Assembly: GCA_021397835.1 (NCBI GenBank)
Contig: JAJFZO010000566.1
Span: 2,232,001-2,296,000, forward strand
DNA: 64,000 nt
Direction of reading: 5' to 3'
Source of the DNA: Moringa oleifera
Taxonomy: Eukaryota > Streptophyta > Magnoliopsida > Brassicales > Moringaceae
Shown: piece after piece, positions 34,640 to 48,220 of the stretch
Position numbering within the stretch: position 1 is the stretch's first letter
Layout: each line of letters opens with the position of its first letter
Notes under the pieces: generated by a model
The model's database searches: none
Told to the model about the DNA's origin: nothing
Seen by the model: only the letters and a program-made list of their open reading frames with translations
Program-made: the position numbers and the translations under genes

Positions 34640-35220
34640 ATTTTGGAAAATGCGTAGAGAAAAGGTTGACTTTCCCAGCTATGGTAACAGTGAGACGCGT
34701 GAGAGTAAGATTTAGCTTGACCTAAAACCAAAACAGAAGAGTTTGACCACGTGCACGTGTGCAATCTCCACACGTGTGGAAAGGAAAGAGAAGAGATCGA
34801 GTTAGGCGGAGTTCGTTGTGGTTGTAGGGGATGGGTGTTGGCCGGTGGGGTTGGTCCACCTCCTAATGGTGGGGCCAACCACCCAAATTTTTTTTTAAAA
34901 AAAAGTATAACTTAATGTCCCACGCGCCTCGTAACCACGTGCACGACCCTTTCAATTCTCAAGCCACCAAATCTCCTCGTGCTTCGCACGTGACTAAAAC
35001 TCTGCTCCCAAGTCCCAGATGCTGGGCCGTCGTTTTCTGACGGGTCCACTTCTTTGATTGCGTGCGGTCCTCCTGATCGGATCAAATAGGGAACCAGGTG
35101 GGGCATCACAGTGATCAGTATCTTGCTTTCTTGGTGGGCCCCCATCATCCTGCCTGCACGGTCCGATTCTAATAGCTTTTTAAGAAGATGATGACAAGAT
35201 CGAATTGGTCCCAGTAGCTT
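34640..35220. promoter_or_regulatory. GC-richer intergenic island with five G-boxes and a hairpin
   Basis: Five CACGTG palindromes lie within 245 bp, at 34748, 34754, 34771, 34936 and 34987, flanked by very AT-rich DNA. An inverted repeat lies between them: GGGTGTTGGCC at 34833-34843 pairs with GGCCAACCACCC at 34873-34884, with one bulge and a GGTGG/CCACC inner stem. GTGGGGCC at 34869 and GTGGGCCC near 35135 resemble class I TCP sites. No convincing coding frame is present. It lies 0.7 kb downstream of the TCP gene and far from the next promoter, so an enhancer, an unannotated RNA promoter or a decayed mobile element are all possible. Confidence 0.45.
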
Positions 35221-38200
35221 TGGTGATCCGTACGGTTATTATTTGGTTGTACGTTTTTAACTAATCCTTAATTTAAATTAAGGAAGTTTAATTTTTAATC
35301 AATTAAAATTAAAAAGTGATGATTAGGTTGATTTAAATCCGAATTTGGCCTTAATTTACTTTTGTTAATGGAAAATGCTCGTGAACTGACAGCTGTTGCA
35401 TTTCGTGGCCTAAAGAAAAATCATCTTTAAAAGTCTCTGTGGACCCAAAGGAGACCACGAGATGCTTTTTAGATAAAATTTTATTTTGATAAAAATTATA
35501 TAAAATTTTGATATCATTTTATATTATTAAATAAATTTTAATATTTTTAAAATAATAAATCAAATTTTAATTTGTAAAATTCAATTTATGTAGAACGAAA
35601 TGTGAAATTTAACAGTATAATATACTCAATCTTGAAGCAATTTTTAGTTCATAAATTATTTTTTATAAATTTTAATAATTTTTATTATATATTAATTGGT
35701 TTTTAGTTTTTTATTTAATAAAAGCAGTAATTGATTTTATGTGCTTAATTTTATTTATTTAATTATATATTAAAAATATCTTTCCTTTTTTTTTAAAATA
35801 AATTTGATTTATATTTAATACGAGTATGAATCTTTAATAAGTATAATAAGAGAAAATCTGTTTTCTAGTTTTATTAAAAATAGAAAATAAGATTGATGCA
35901 ATTTATTTTTTTAAATATTATTATTTTAAAAATAAAAACCAACTTTAGGAGATCATATACCCAACACACGGGACCAACATAGTTTGTAAAAGGACTTGGT
36001 GGAAGCCACCTAGCTATCGTTAGATTAAATCTTTAGTAGCATATGATCATATATAATAATATTTAAAAAAAGTTAAAATAATTATATGAATAAAAGTTAT
36101 ATATTACATACATAAATTATTAATATTAATAAAATTTTAATAAAAATATAAATTTTAATACTGCAAAAAGTGTACGTTTTTAATATAATTAATATATAAT
36201 AATAAAAATAATACGATAAATATTTAAATTTTATATAATTAATAAATATATTATTAAATAATATATAAATTTTGATTTTTTATATTTTATAAATAATATT
36301 TAAAACCATAAAAAAATAATTTGTAAAAATAAACATTTATAATGATTAAGATTGACATTGCTTACCATAAAATTAGTTTAGACAATATGAATGGACCTGA
36401 TTCAGTAGTAGCTGTTGCATTGAAAATCCATTGTCATCAATTTGAAAAAGGGAAGAAAAGAAGAAAACAAACTTTTTGGTTCAATAATGGAAAGCAATCC
36501 AAAACAAGGTTGACTTGATAAAAATATTAATTTTATACAATATTGGATCATCACATTTATATAGTCAATTTTTTTATTTTAAAATTTATTATATTTAATT
36601 TTTTTAGATATAAAATTTTATTCAATAAAATAAAATGAATATTAAAATTTTTATGAAAAAATTATTTTATATTTGTTTACTTAATTTTTTATTGTTACTA
36701 AAAATATTGCATTGCATTTCAAATATATGAATGTCGTAAATATTTATGTTTTTTCTAATTAACTATGTGGCAGCTGGTAGGTTAACTCTCTTAAGGGAAA
36801 GTGTTTTTTATTTTTTTCTTTAAAAAAATAAAAAATGTTTTCTTTTTTGTTATTAAAAAAGAATTAAAATAATCGCTGAATCTTTTATTTTATCAAAAAA
36901 GCCCTTTTTCCAAAATCGCTTCGCTTCGCTTAGTTAATTTTGACAAAATTAATCAGTCATAGCAAGTTCATCTCAGTTGGGTATTGCAACAGTGAAGTAT
37001 TTAAACACATCATTGACTTTGAATTTACAAAAATGTGGATCACAACAGGTCCAAGGCCTGTTTATATAAAAAATTTTAAAATTAAATTCAATCAAAATAT
37101 ATATATATATATTTAAATTTATTTTAAATTACTGACATAATACATGAGCTTATTCGAATATGTTTATTATATATTTCTACATATTTTATGTGTTTTAGTG
37201 ACAAACGGATACATTAAATATTCATTTATTTATTTAATATAATTAAATTTTAAAATAGATTAATAAATATTACTAAAAATAAAAATATATTTTTTTGTTA
37301 ATCCAATTAAATAATAATAAATTTTTTAATTTAAAATAAAATTTTTAATATAATCAAATTCAGATAAAAATTCAATATAATTAAATTTTAAATAAAAAAT
37401 TAAACATATTAATACAATTACATAAATAAATATTCCAAACTTTAAATCCGAATTCAATCTAACATTAAATTTTAATCTTGAATCCATTTAAATTCAATTA
37501 AATACTATCTAATATAAACTCGGCCAATTACCATTCCAAAGACCATGGTCCTCAATACTTCCTCAAATGCATCAGGCTGCAGTGAAATGGAAGAGATGAA
37601 GTGGCAGTGTAATTTTCACGAGTTCATATTATTGTATAATTTGCCCTGTTTGAAATTTAACTTAAAAAATAAATGTTTAATAAAAATAAAATTATATCTA
37701 AATTTATATTGCATGTAATGAGCTATGTACAACTAATCTAAGACGAGTGAATGTAACAGGCTGCCATCGAACCTGCCCTGATGACCATTTTCGACGAAAA
37801 CCATTTCCCCTGAAGTGAAGATTGTTTCGGGAGCAACCACAGCTGGATATTAAGGCTAAAATAAAAGTTCACGAAGCCAGGAATTAGAGCCCCAGTTTTG
37901 TGTACAATTAAATCTACATGAAACTTGTATCCATTGGTGCGGCAACTAATCAGAAAATTGCACTATCCAACCATTTTTCAGATGACAGAACTCTGGGAGA
38001 ATTGAAAATGAAGAAGTTCCAAGTGATATGAGACCAATAAACTTACAAAATTATATTTATAACTTGACATAACCTTTTCATCTAATTTATTTCTGTCATC
38101 AAGTTACAAATACTCCGTTCAAATACAAATGAGAGCACTCCTGCATGCCATATGGGAAGATGAATCAAAGAGATTATACATCAACCCCATATGACGAAAA

Positions 38201-38340
38201 TTCAATAAATAACAATGAAGAAAGGGAAAAATCAAAACCTAATTTTCAATACCTCAGGAAGGATTTTGAGTTGTCTTGAAAACATACCTTTTAAGGGAGT
38301 CTTAAGCATACAAGACACCAGGAATTTCTGCTTCAAGGGA
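35221..38340. other. AT-rich intergenic region between TCP and NRS/ER
   Basis: No gene recognised. Extremely AT-rich between 35460 and 37500. The last few hundred bases (about 37730-38340) are probably the 3' UTR and downstream region of the NRS/ER gene, read on the - strand. Confidence 0.5.
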
Positions 38341-38346
38341 AGGAGG

Positions 38347-40214
38347 TCAAGCTTGAGCAGTCTTCTGATTTGGCTTGAAGACATACTTGATAAGGGACTC
38401 CTTAATGGACAACATTTCAGGGAACTCCTGCTTCAATTTGGTAGCATCAAGTTCATTATTGCTTCTTGGGGCGACGATCACCTTGGCTTGTTCCTCAAGA
38501 GTGAAGTTCTTCCACGTGAAATTGGGGTCAATGTAATCCCGATACATCTCTAAAATCTCATTGTGGCTGACCACACCAGGGTTCGTAAAATTCCATATTC
38601 CAGTGAGGTTTCTCTTTGCCATCTCAATAGAAATGGGAAGGAGTTCATCCAAGATGGTCATTGAGTTTGGAATATTGACCACCTTGTCATACCGAGTGAT
38701 CTTTGTGATGAAGTTACGAGCGTTTGACAAATCAGAAGAAATAGGCATTCTGACACGCAGAGTGCAGACGTTCTCATAATTGTGAAGCAAATCTTCCACC
38801 TTTCAATTACCAGCAAAAATCACTAATTAGAATCAGGGCATTGGCAGCTACTATGTTTTAGTGTACATAACCAGCAGAGAAGGCAGAAGCACATGGAAAC
38901 AGTTGTAGACAATCAATATGAGAAAGCATTCAATTAGGTAACCATTCAATCAAAACACAATGTGAAACACTTGTGATTACTTAAGAAGCTAAGCAGTTCA
39001 TTGTGCTGAAAATGACATCTGGTTTGTTCAGAGTTGAACATAAGCAGGTAGGCTGAACTCTATATAAAAGGACCCTTCTTTTCTGTGGGTGGGTGTCTTT
39101 ATCAGATAAATGTTCAAAATAGTCCCTCCAAGATCAACACTCCATCATTAAAATGATCCATAAGCACCTACTCCTCCAGGATCTTACATAGACTCAAAGA
39201 ACCTACATTCATTCCATGATCTTTTACAGATTTGGCTCCTAGGTACTAACGGGATTCCTTCAAGTTAACAAGCCTATGGCTTACCAAAAGTCGAAATCAC
39301 ATCTATCATATATTCATTCCTACATGGGCATACCATTTCACTAGATATGACAGGCCATGCAAGGGGTTGATTCGATGTAACATGTACAAGCAGATCATGA
39401 TTCAAATAACTTGTGCTCGGATAAAAAGGAAGTAAGCCAGCCAGCTCAAGCCACCGAATCATAGATCAATATATCTTCTACTTCTGTAAAAATGGAATTT
39501 GAAACCAGACAGGAGAATGTAAGTGTAAAAGGTAAAACAACAACACTGATCATAGGACAGATCAGACAAAAACCCTTCGAGATCTAACACATAGCACATC
39601 TCAGAGTGAATGTGAACTCATAGTACAGAGCAACTGAGGATCTAAACATTGCAAATAAGTAATCAATGGTAACTAATCAAATATACAATCCATCCAAGAA
39701 TATGGAAGAACCAACATATTTCCAATCTTTCCCAGAAAGAAAAGGTTGAAAATAAACTCACCATAGCTTTGGTTTTGGAGTAGAAAGATCCAATGAAATT
39801 GGGGGTGTCCTCCTCCTTAAAGCCGACACCCGACCCGAGGGGGTGATCCGCATCATACTCGAATATGCAGCCAGTGGCGTAGTTGATCAAGACAAGACCC
39901 TTGTCCCTGCAGACGTCGGCCAGGGTCAGAGTCCCCACCACGTTGGTCCTTATAGTCTCCACCTTGTGGGACTCGCACCAGTCGACGTTGGGACGGCCCG
40001 TGACACCGGCTGCGTTGAAGACATGGGTCGGCTTCACCGCCTCGAGGTCAGCCAACAGCGAGGCGCGGTCCTCGAGGCGGCCGGACCCGTACTGGAAGTC
40101 TATGCCTCCGGCTTCACACAGCTTGCCCAGAAGCCCCCCAATCCAGCCAGTCCGGCCATAGATCAGAAACTTGAGCCGCTTCTCGGCCGATGAACCGTTA
40201 GCTGGGAAACCCAT
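38347..40214 (-). CDS. NRS/ER: UDP-4-keto-6-deoxy-glucose 3,5-epimerase/4-reductase (NRS/ER)
   Basis: Two exons, 40214-39762 and 38799-38347, encode 301 residues, the same length as Arabidopsis NRS/ER (UER1). The enzyme converts UDP-4-keto-6-deoxy-D-glucose to UDP-L-rhamnose with NADPH, for pectin and flavonoid glycosides, in the cytosol. The Rossmann motif is YGRTGWIGG at residues 19-27. The short-chain dehydrogenase active site is Tyr145-x3-Lys149 in GSFYSKTKAM. Other family blocks are FNAAGVTGRPNVDWCE and the C-terminal NFTNPGVVSHNEILEMYRDY. It matches the stand-alone bifunctional enzyme and corresponds to the C-terminal half of the longer RHM proteins. The dehydratase half is absent, as expected. 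Confidence 0.96.
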
Positions 40215-40311
40215 TTTGAGAGACAGAAAATCGAGTCCAAAGAGATAGAGAAACAGAGGCTCGAACTCAAGCTGAAGCTGGATCTACATCTACTCAACTG
40301 CCCAAGTTACC

Positions 40312-40319
40312 ATTTTATA
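40312..40319 (-). promoter_or_regulatory. TATA box of NRS/ER
   Basis: On the - strand the sequence reads TATAAAAT, 98 bases upstream of the start codon at 40214, giving a leader of about 70 bases. Confidence 0.6.
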
Positions 40320-40329
40320 TGTGTGCCTC

Positions 40330-43300
40330 TGTACGAAATTCCCTTTTCTTTTTTCAATTTTCAGTAATTTTATGGAGCAGTAGAGGCCTTGGACACTGAG
40401 CACCAGTGATCAGTCGGTGGCGCTAGAAATGCTAACCTGAGGTCCACCCCATCCGTTTACCGTGAAACCCCACTGTTAATTGGTCCTTTCACCCAATGGC
40501 AAAATCAATATTATTTTAAATTAATATATGAATTAAATTAATTCTTCAGTTTAATACATCTAATTAAAATATGATTTTTTGTCGGACAATAATTCATATT
40601 TTTCTCATATCAATTAATTTTTGAAAATTCATATATCCGAAAATATAACAAGATGCGTCAAAATATCAATACAAATACATATCATGTAAAAATAATAATT
40701 TTTTATTTTTTATGTTTAAAAATTTAATATTCATAACAAAATATAAATTTTTAAAAATGAAAATAAAATAATAAATTACCATTATTATATGAAAAAGTTG
40801 GATCTATCCCCTAAGTTGGTTGCTTGCAATAAAAGTGAAATGCCTCGAAGGCTCTCAAATATTTTAACTTAAAAGTAATATATTTTAAGCAAAGGAATAA
40901 ATTTTTATAATTATAATAAAACAAAAAATTATCCGGAGATGGTGTATCATAAAAAATATTTGATCAATCACATGATATTGATTTTTATTATTTTTCTAAA
41001 AAATTTAATTTAAAAAAGGTATTATAATTTAATTAAATTTTTAATAATTAAAAAACTCAATACTACAAAATTTTGCAGAATCATCAATTATAACATCACT
41101 CTTCTTCAACCATGCTTAAGCAGAACAAAATCTTTGCTAATGTGAGCCATATCAGATATTTAAAAAATAATGTTATATGATAATTTAATAAAAATTTTAA
41201 ATTAATATAATAAATTATAAACATATTTTAATTAAAAATTCAAAATAAATTATTATCATTTAACCAGATTTCATACGTGAATTTTGATATGATTACATTG
41301 AAATGGGGTTAATTTTAATTACATTTATTAATGATAAATTATATTATAACACTTAACACTATTTTAAATACAAAATAATTTAATTAAACATGATTGATAG
41401 TTCATGTTGGTAAATAAATATTTAAATTTTGATAGTTTAAATTGGATAACCATTTTCATACCTTACTTTTCATGGAAAATATTTAATAAATATTTTTAAA
41501 TATTTATCTTTTTGTTCTTTCTTTCACAATTATAATAAAATTTCATCAAAGTAGAATTAATTAATCAGAATTAAAGTGATGGAAAGCCACACAGCACCTC
41601 GATTGCTAGTTACGCATGAACGGTAAATCTTAATAAAATCATTAAAAAAAACCAAAACCCTAGTTTAGCGTTTGAACATCTACATTTCATATGATTGCGG
41701 GGTAGGAATGATGAAGGGTTGATGTTCCCAGTGGAGCATGGTGCTCGGTGCAACCCCAACGCACTGGATTACCTTCAGCATTTGATCTGATGTCCTAAGG
41801 GAATGGGTGGCCCAGGGAAGGATAGGCAGATTAATCATGAAAGCGAGTGCAAGGTAGATGTGGGCCCACTTTTATAACCCAAATTCACCTGAAATTCAAT
41901 GCGGCTCTCGTCATCCTTAATTTCTGAATTTCTTTCTAGTTTTTCTAAACTTGCAGGCAATGTAAAGGTATTACATCTAATTAATATTTCAATTTATATA
42001 ATTAATTATTTTTGGAATTACATTCATTAAAATTTTGAATGACTTACCATCACATAAAAGATCAAAAGAATGAAACTAAAGGTAAATATTAATTAAATAA
42101 TAATGATTCATTTTTTTTAAATCATGATTTTTTATTAATATGGGTTTTATTTAGAATTTTTTAATAAAAATTATAAAAATAAATTAATAATTTAGAATAT
42201 TAATATAAAATTAAAATAATAAATAAAATATTTTAATTATTAAATTTATTAAATTACAATAAATTATAATTTTATTAAAAATTTAATACAACTCAAATCA
42301 GTAAAAAAATTTTATTTTTGTAATTTGATCTCACTTCCTGCACCTGTTTCATTAAAAATTTTTAATTTAATTTTTAAAAATATTAATATTTAAAGTAATC
42401 AATAAAAACTTATTATTTTATTAAATATTATTTACTTTAATGATAGTTACATTATTCATTTTTAAAAAAAATTACATTGTAGTTATAAATAATGTCTCCA
42501 AAAAAATAAAACCTTTTAGGATGCACTTTTCATTATAATTATAATTAGTGTCTCAAAAATCTTTCAAATATATTTTAAAATAAGATAAATGTAAAAAACT
42601 TTAAATGTTTTCATTTTTAAATTTAAATAATGAGTATAGATTGAATTATCATATATTTAATGTTTAATATAATTAAATTGGATATTAATTTAAACGATGC
42701 GAAAAATTAAAGACTTTTTCTTTTGAAATATTTAAAAAATAAATTAAATAATGTCTTAAGTTAAAATTTGACTTATAAATTAATTATTATAAAGTTTTTA
42801 AACTTTTAATAATACAAATTTATAAGAAAATATTTTTAATATTTATAAAATTTTAGAACTTTCTACAATAATAGTTTCATTAGATTTTTATATCTGTGAA
42901 AAAAATTAAATCAAAATTTATAGTATAACATTTTCTAATTTAAATTTTTAAATTTTTTAAAATTTTAACAAACTTTAAATTATATCATATTAAAACACAT
43001 GTATAATTGATCAAACCAATATTTTTTAACCATAAAATAAAATTCAAATTTTTTTATATTTATCCATTAAAATAATGAAAAACATCATCATAAAATCAAT
43101 CTGCAAAAGAACAATTCTGCACACGCCTGAGATTGAAGCCACAGCATCTCCATGTATTATCATTTGGCATGTCATGATTACATAACTAAGACAACCATTA
43201 GGACATGGATGATTAGCTAACAGTAAAGCAATGAAAAACTAAATTGAACAAATGAAACTTTACAAACTATGATATTGATCAAGAAAAACCTTGACAGAGC

Positions 43301-43388
43301 CTATTTTTTTTTATTTTTTTCTGTTTCTAATTCCTGTTTCTGGGTATGCACTAAATAATCGAAAACTGTAGAATCTACAATCAGTTTC
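40330..43388. other. Intergenic region between NRS/ER and the PLD gene
   Basis: Mostly very AT-rich with no gene recognised. A GC-richer patch at about 41640-41960 has no coding frame that I can read. The last 300 bases before 43389 are probably the 3' UTR of the PLD gene (- strand). Confidence 0.5.
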
Positions 43389-46300
43389 TCAGATGGTAAG
43401 ATTCTCTTGAATGGCTGTGAAAGATCCCAATATGTTGCCACCAACATCTGGGAATGTTTCACAACCAGGAAGAGCCTTCACTTTCCCTGTTGGATCAACT
43501 TCAACAGGGTACTTCAGGAGGTGACCTTTCATTTCAGTCACTTCATCAGTCACATATAGTCTCCAGTTGCGCTCACTCAAGTGCCTCACCCGTCTGATGC
43601 ATTTCAGGCTCTCTGGTTGCTTGAAACAGTCCTCAACCCCTCCAATGTGCTCTGCCCAGAGAGACATCCTGTACCCGTATATCTGCAGTCAGACAGGACA
43701 AGCCAGTCACTTTTCCATTTCAATTGTACTCTCAGATGGAATTTCTAACTGGTTTGTTTACTCCAAGTTCTGCCTGGCAACATCAGGCTTGTTTCCCAGT
43801 TTGATCAATTTCATTTCCATTAATCAGAAGACTATAGTGTTTACCTGGCCTTGTGGACTTGAACGTTTCCTTGCCCAGGCATGGCGAGGCTGGTAGCCAC
43901 CCATTGCTATTTCAGTGTCTCTGGTGCCTTCGAGGGATCGCTGATTGATATTTGCTGAGCCCAGGATAACATACTCATCATCCACTATCATGCCTTTAGA
44001 ATGGATATATATCATAAAACGCCGGTTCTTCATAGAAAGTGCCTGAGTTACCAACACACAATACATTTAACAATCAGAGAAGCCAGGAAGAAAAACAATG
44101 GTGCTTAAACTTGGAAAAGACTTGAGAGGCAGCTGAAACTGAATTCAGGCAGGAGAAGAGCTACCTGAGGAGTGTTTGCTGCAACAGGATTCTGGGGATC
44201 CGAACTATTAGTTCCGTCTGATGCCTCACGGTTTCCAAGGCAGAAGAAATTCAGATAGTCCTGTGGCTCATATGTCTTCTCAAGCCCAACCTCCACCAGA
44301 GCTTTGTAAATTGTTTCATACATCATTTGCATTGTTTTATGCTACAGAAATTAACAAGAACACACCATCAAGAGGCTGCAGCAAACAACTCATATTCTCT
44401 GATATTGTGAATCCTGACATTCTGACTTCGTAAAATGCTATAACTCCCAGAAGAGCTTTCAGAATGTGAAGAAGCCTACCTGCCAGAAGAGAATCCTCTG
44501 AATAGCAGTGCTTGTTGGAACACCTTCTGGCCACATTGGGATAAGAATGTAGGCAGAAAACCTCTCGTTTGCTCTGATTTTGTTGGCTATTTTAAGAGCA
44601 ATTTCCATTGGTATTAGATTATTTGCACCTGCAGATAAAAGACATACTCAGAACTACCAACCAGATCAACATTAACAGGCTAGCCATGCCTTCACAGAAT
44701 TGAAAAGAATTACAAAAGAAATAGAAAAGCTTGAAAAAAGTGATTTTTAGATTAACAAGTACCATAATAGAAAATTATCATACGGCTCAATTCTTTGGCC
44801 CTAATTGAAGAGTTCCTCACCTAAGTCTTTGTAGGAATCCCAGTTATATGATGACCCGAGGAAGTACTGGTTCTCTATGTAAATGAAGTGTTGAGCAGAT
44901 CTAATTGCCTTCACATATGCAGTATGTATGCTCATGTCTATGAGTACATTCTTCCCACATAAAAGGTTCTGTTACAATTAACAAAATAATATGTAGTACA
45001 TTAACCATTAGATCATCCTAAACAAATTCACTGGCTCATAAGGAAAGGAAGCTCAAAGCCGATTTTTTTTTTTTTCTTTTCTTTTCTCACCATGCCCACA
45101 GCATCTTTTGGATCATCTGGAAACCCTTTGACAGAATTGGAATCAATTGAACGGAAAACCTGCAAGTTTTGTTAAATTTAGTTAAAAACTCCTAACATTT
45201 TAGGGAAAGAAAAGAAGCATCATGATAAATTTAACATTATGGTTAGATCATCCAACATACCTGAACATGCCAAGCTTCTGGGTCCTTTTCACTAAGAGAA
45301 GACATCTCAGCCATCCCAATCATCTCAGGAATTCTTTCAATCTTGAGCAGTGCATCATCAGATGATGCCTTCAGTTTTCGAAGTCCACGAGGCTTTGAAG
45401 CCTTTAACCAACGCTCCTCAAAATTAGTGAGCACATCATATGCTGCTGGACCATCGATTCGACAGTGCAAGTCATGCCAAGGTTCTCTTTGACAACCATC
45501 AGCATGGACCTAAGAAAGTTGCAGTAAAAATGAGTCAGGCAATGGTGGAAGACTGAAAAAAAAAAAAAAAAAGAAGCTGCCCATTTTGAAACGGATGGAC
45601 TATATCCAACAGCAATCAGAAACATGATTCAATGATTACCGCAAAAGTAGGATTACGATAGTCAGCTTTGTGCACAGTATTTAATGTCTCGAATAAAGGA
45701 TGGTTTGGTGTATCATATCGTCCCTTGCATAGATCAAGACCTCCAAGAAATGCTACTATCTTTCTCTTGTATTGACCTGCATCAGCATCCACAATCACAG
45801 TTTTCTGATGATGGGTGTAGATTGTTCCAACTTCCTGGTAGCCAGAAGAGAGAAAAGGTTTTAGCACAGAATGATTAATAAAGCAAATTAGTGAGTCTTT
45901 ACCACTGAAATTTTGTGCGAAATGAGTGTCAAATAAATATCAGATAAGAACCTGAATAGATGCTTCAAAATAAAGAGAAATGTAAACTATAGACATGGTA
46001 TATGGTGAGTCATTATATCCAACCTGCTTCTTGATCCAGCTATGTCCTTTTCCAGCAGATCGAGGACAAAGTATCACTTGCACAGAAGAGTGCTTGAAGA
46101 ACCGGCGAGTCTCCTCATCACTGGTGTGCATTATCCCTTCCTACATTTAAAAATGTTATTCAGTGCCTAGTGCATGATCAAGTAATTGCTATACTAAGTA
46201 GTTCTCTGTAAGGAAAGAAACCTATCATTTATCTGAAGCAGAGACTACAGTTTAAAAAAGAATGAACTGCTACAAAATCGAACAAAGTCTGGTTCAAGCT

Positions 46301-47402
46301 ACTGAGCAGAATCATGCATAAATGTTTAGTAGATAAGATTCATATGATACCAATCGCATTTGGGTGTCAGATAGATATCAGGGCGCGTTTAACTGAGTGA
46401 AAATAAGAGATGAAGGGAAGTTCTTCAGTTTCTTACTGTTTTATATCCCAAAATGCTCCTAGAGGTCGGATCATCCCACACAAGAAGCAGGACACGCACA
46501 CCTTCCTGCGACTTCGTTTTCAGAAGATCCCCTAATGTGCAATCTGTTGGGTTATGACTACCCCGAACCAGCCTAACGTTATGGTAAACAGACCAGCCAG
46601 TGATGTAAATCAAGCGACGAGCCTGAGCTATTGCATCAGAGATGTCCTCCCAACAAGTTCCATGCTTGTAGTGAACACCTCCATCAAGCCTCAAATTGGG
46701 CAGAAAACCATCATGCACATGAGCATCCTGATAGAGTGTAACCTTACCGTGTGTCCTAAGAGGGAAATAAGTTCCAGGCACTCCACGGTACGGGGGGCCA
46801 GCGCCTACTCCCATATTATACAGGCTGATTTTCTCTGTTGGGGTATATTGAATGGATAGAGTCAATACAGCCCCGGGTTTACAGGGCTTCCCACTGGCAT
46901 TAAGGACAGGGAAGGATCCCTCAACTTTTGTTCCAGAGTATAATTGTTCTACTGGGATGCCAACAGCACCTATAATCTGGGAGCCTACAATATCACTATC
47001 TTTGACCACAAACTGGACTTCCCCCGCACAATGTGCAACAGGAACATCGAAATGCTGCATCCACACAGGGTCCTCGCTATTGCTAATCACATAAGTCCTT
47101 GCAATTACCGCAGTACAGACTGAAACTGTGACATAAGGATCACTGGTTATCTTATGAGGCATATGATCTTCGATTTTGCTGCTAACCTTGACGTTGAACT
47201 TCTCAAAGACATCTCCTAATTTCTTGTGAAACATATCCATGTTGGGGAGGTTTTTAGCCTCCTTGACCCAAATATCTAAATTCCCATGCAAGAGGAGGAT
47301 TTTCAAGGACCCTTTAGAGGTAGGGAATGGCACAATCTGCTGGCCCTGGCCATGGTGTGAGCCTCCAAATGACAAAGCTTCACTGAAAATAGAGTGAGCC
47401 AT
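43389..47402 (-). CDS. Phospholipase D, beta/gamma type (C2-PLD)
   Basis: Ten exons join in frame on the - strand: 47402-46437, 46140-46024, 45834-45640, 45509-45261, 45159-45091, 44968-44821, 44628-44480, 44341-44165, 44042-43845 and 43682-43389. They encode 853 residues (Arabidopsis PLD gamma about 858). The protein hydrolyses phospholipids to phosphatidic acid, a membrane signal. A C2 domain for calcium-dependent membrane binding covers about residues 25-180 ([21 protein letters not shown]). The two catalytic HxKxxxxD motifs are H370-K372-D377 in [10 protein letters not shown] and H704-K706-D711 in [20 protein letters not shown]. The short N-terminus [14 protein letters not shown], without the long proline-rich extension of PLD beta1, fits the gamma or short beta form. 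ATG at 47402 is preferred to an in-frame ATG five codons upstream because plant PLDs of this type begin with a similar MA sequence. Confidence 0.95.
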
Positions 47403-47913
47403 ATAGCAAGTAAGCAAGTAATCCTCGCTATTTCAAACAAGCTTTCCAACCATGTGATTCACCCTTATAATCAAAATGAGAGAAGCTGATCGTGCCACAG
47501 ATTGAACCAATATAAAACAGTAAGGAAGTTTCAGAAAGACAACAGAGCTCTCAAAATCATAAATTGGCAGCTACTCAGTTCGTTTGGGCACTGAAGCAAT
47601 TGGTGGTCACCGGAGAAACAAATGGGAAAAAAACGAATCTGGGTAGCGCTCAAGGGTGAAATGAGAAGTACCCTGGTGGATATCTGAATAAAATGAATCA
47701 AAGAGAAGGAAATGGGAGCTCAAATGTGAGGAGAAGGAAATACGTTAGAAGAAGAAAGCGTTGAATGGGTAAGAGAAAGTGGGAGGAACGGGTAAGGAAG
47801 GAGAAGGTTCGTTTGAAATGACATGAATATAATAACCTGGGAAAAGGTACGGCATTGTTGAATGAACACAAAGAAGAACAAGAATATTCAAGAGCTAAAC
47901 CATCACAAAAAAA

Positions 47914-47921
47914 ATTTTATA
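47914..47921 (-). promoter_or_regulatory. Probable TATA box of the PLD gene
   Basis: The - strand reads TATAAAAT about 510 bases before the start codon. The leader between them is long, purine-rich on the + strand, and may contain an intron that I could not place. Confidence 0.4.
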
Positions 47922-48088
47922 AAAAGGGCAAAGAGCAAGGGGAGACTTGAATATTCTCCAACAAACAAATAAAGAGACGGTCAAAGGCATCTGTGCAGGG
48001 CAGAGAAGAGTTCTGTGCTCAGAAAGTCCCGTTTTATGCTAGATTGTTTCTCCTTCACTGTGTTATTTTCCCTTGTTTTCTTGGTCAA

Positions 48089-48220
48089 ATTAAATAGAAT
48101 CAAATGGCAGTGGTCTTTCCTTCGACATCAGCCGCCGGGCCCGGCGGCAGGGGGAGGGGGGATTAAATAGAATCAAATGGCAGTGGTCTTTCCTTCGATA
48201 TCAGCCGCCGGGCCCGGTGG
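48089..48220 (-). repeat. 73-bp tandem duplication carrying palindromic GCC boxes
   Basis: Copies at 48089-48161 and 48162-48220 (the second truncated) share ATTAAATAGAATCAAATGGC and the following 40 bases, with one or two substitutions. Copy 1 contains GCCGCCGGGCCCGGCGGC at 48131-48148, a perfect 18-bp palindrome made of two opposed GCC-box cores. Copy 2 keeps the left core (48204-48209) but its right arm is changed to GGTGG. GCCGCC is the known ERF-binding core. The unit lies about 210-300 bp upstream of the PLD TATA box. The near-identity of copies suggests a recent duplication. Confidence 0.85.
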
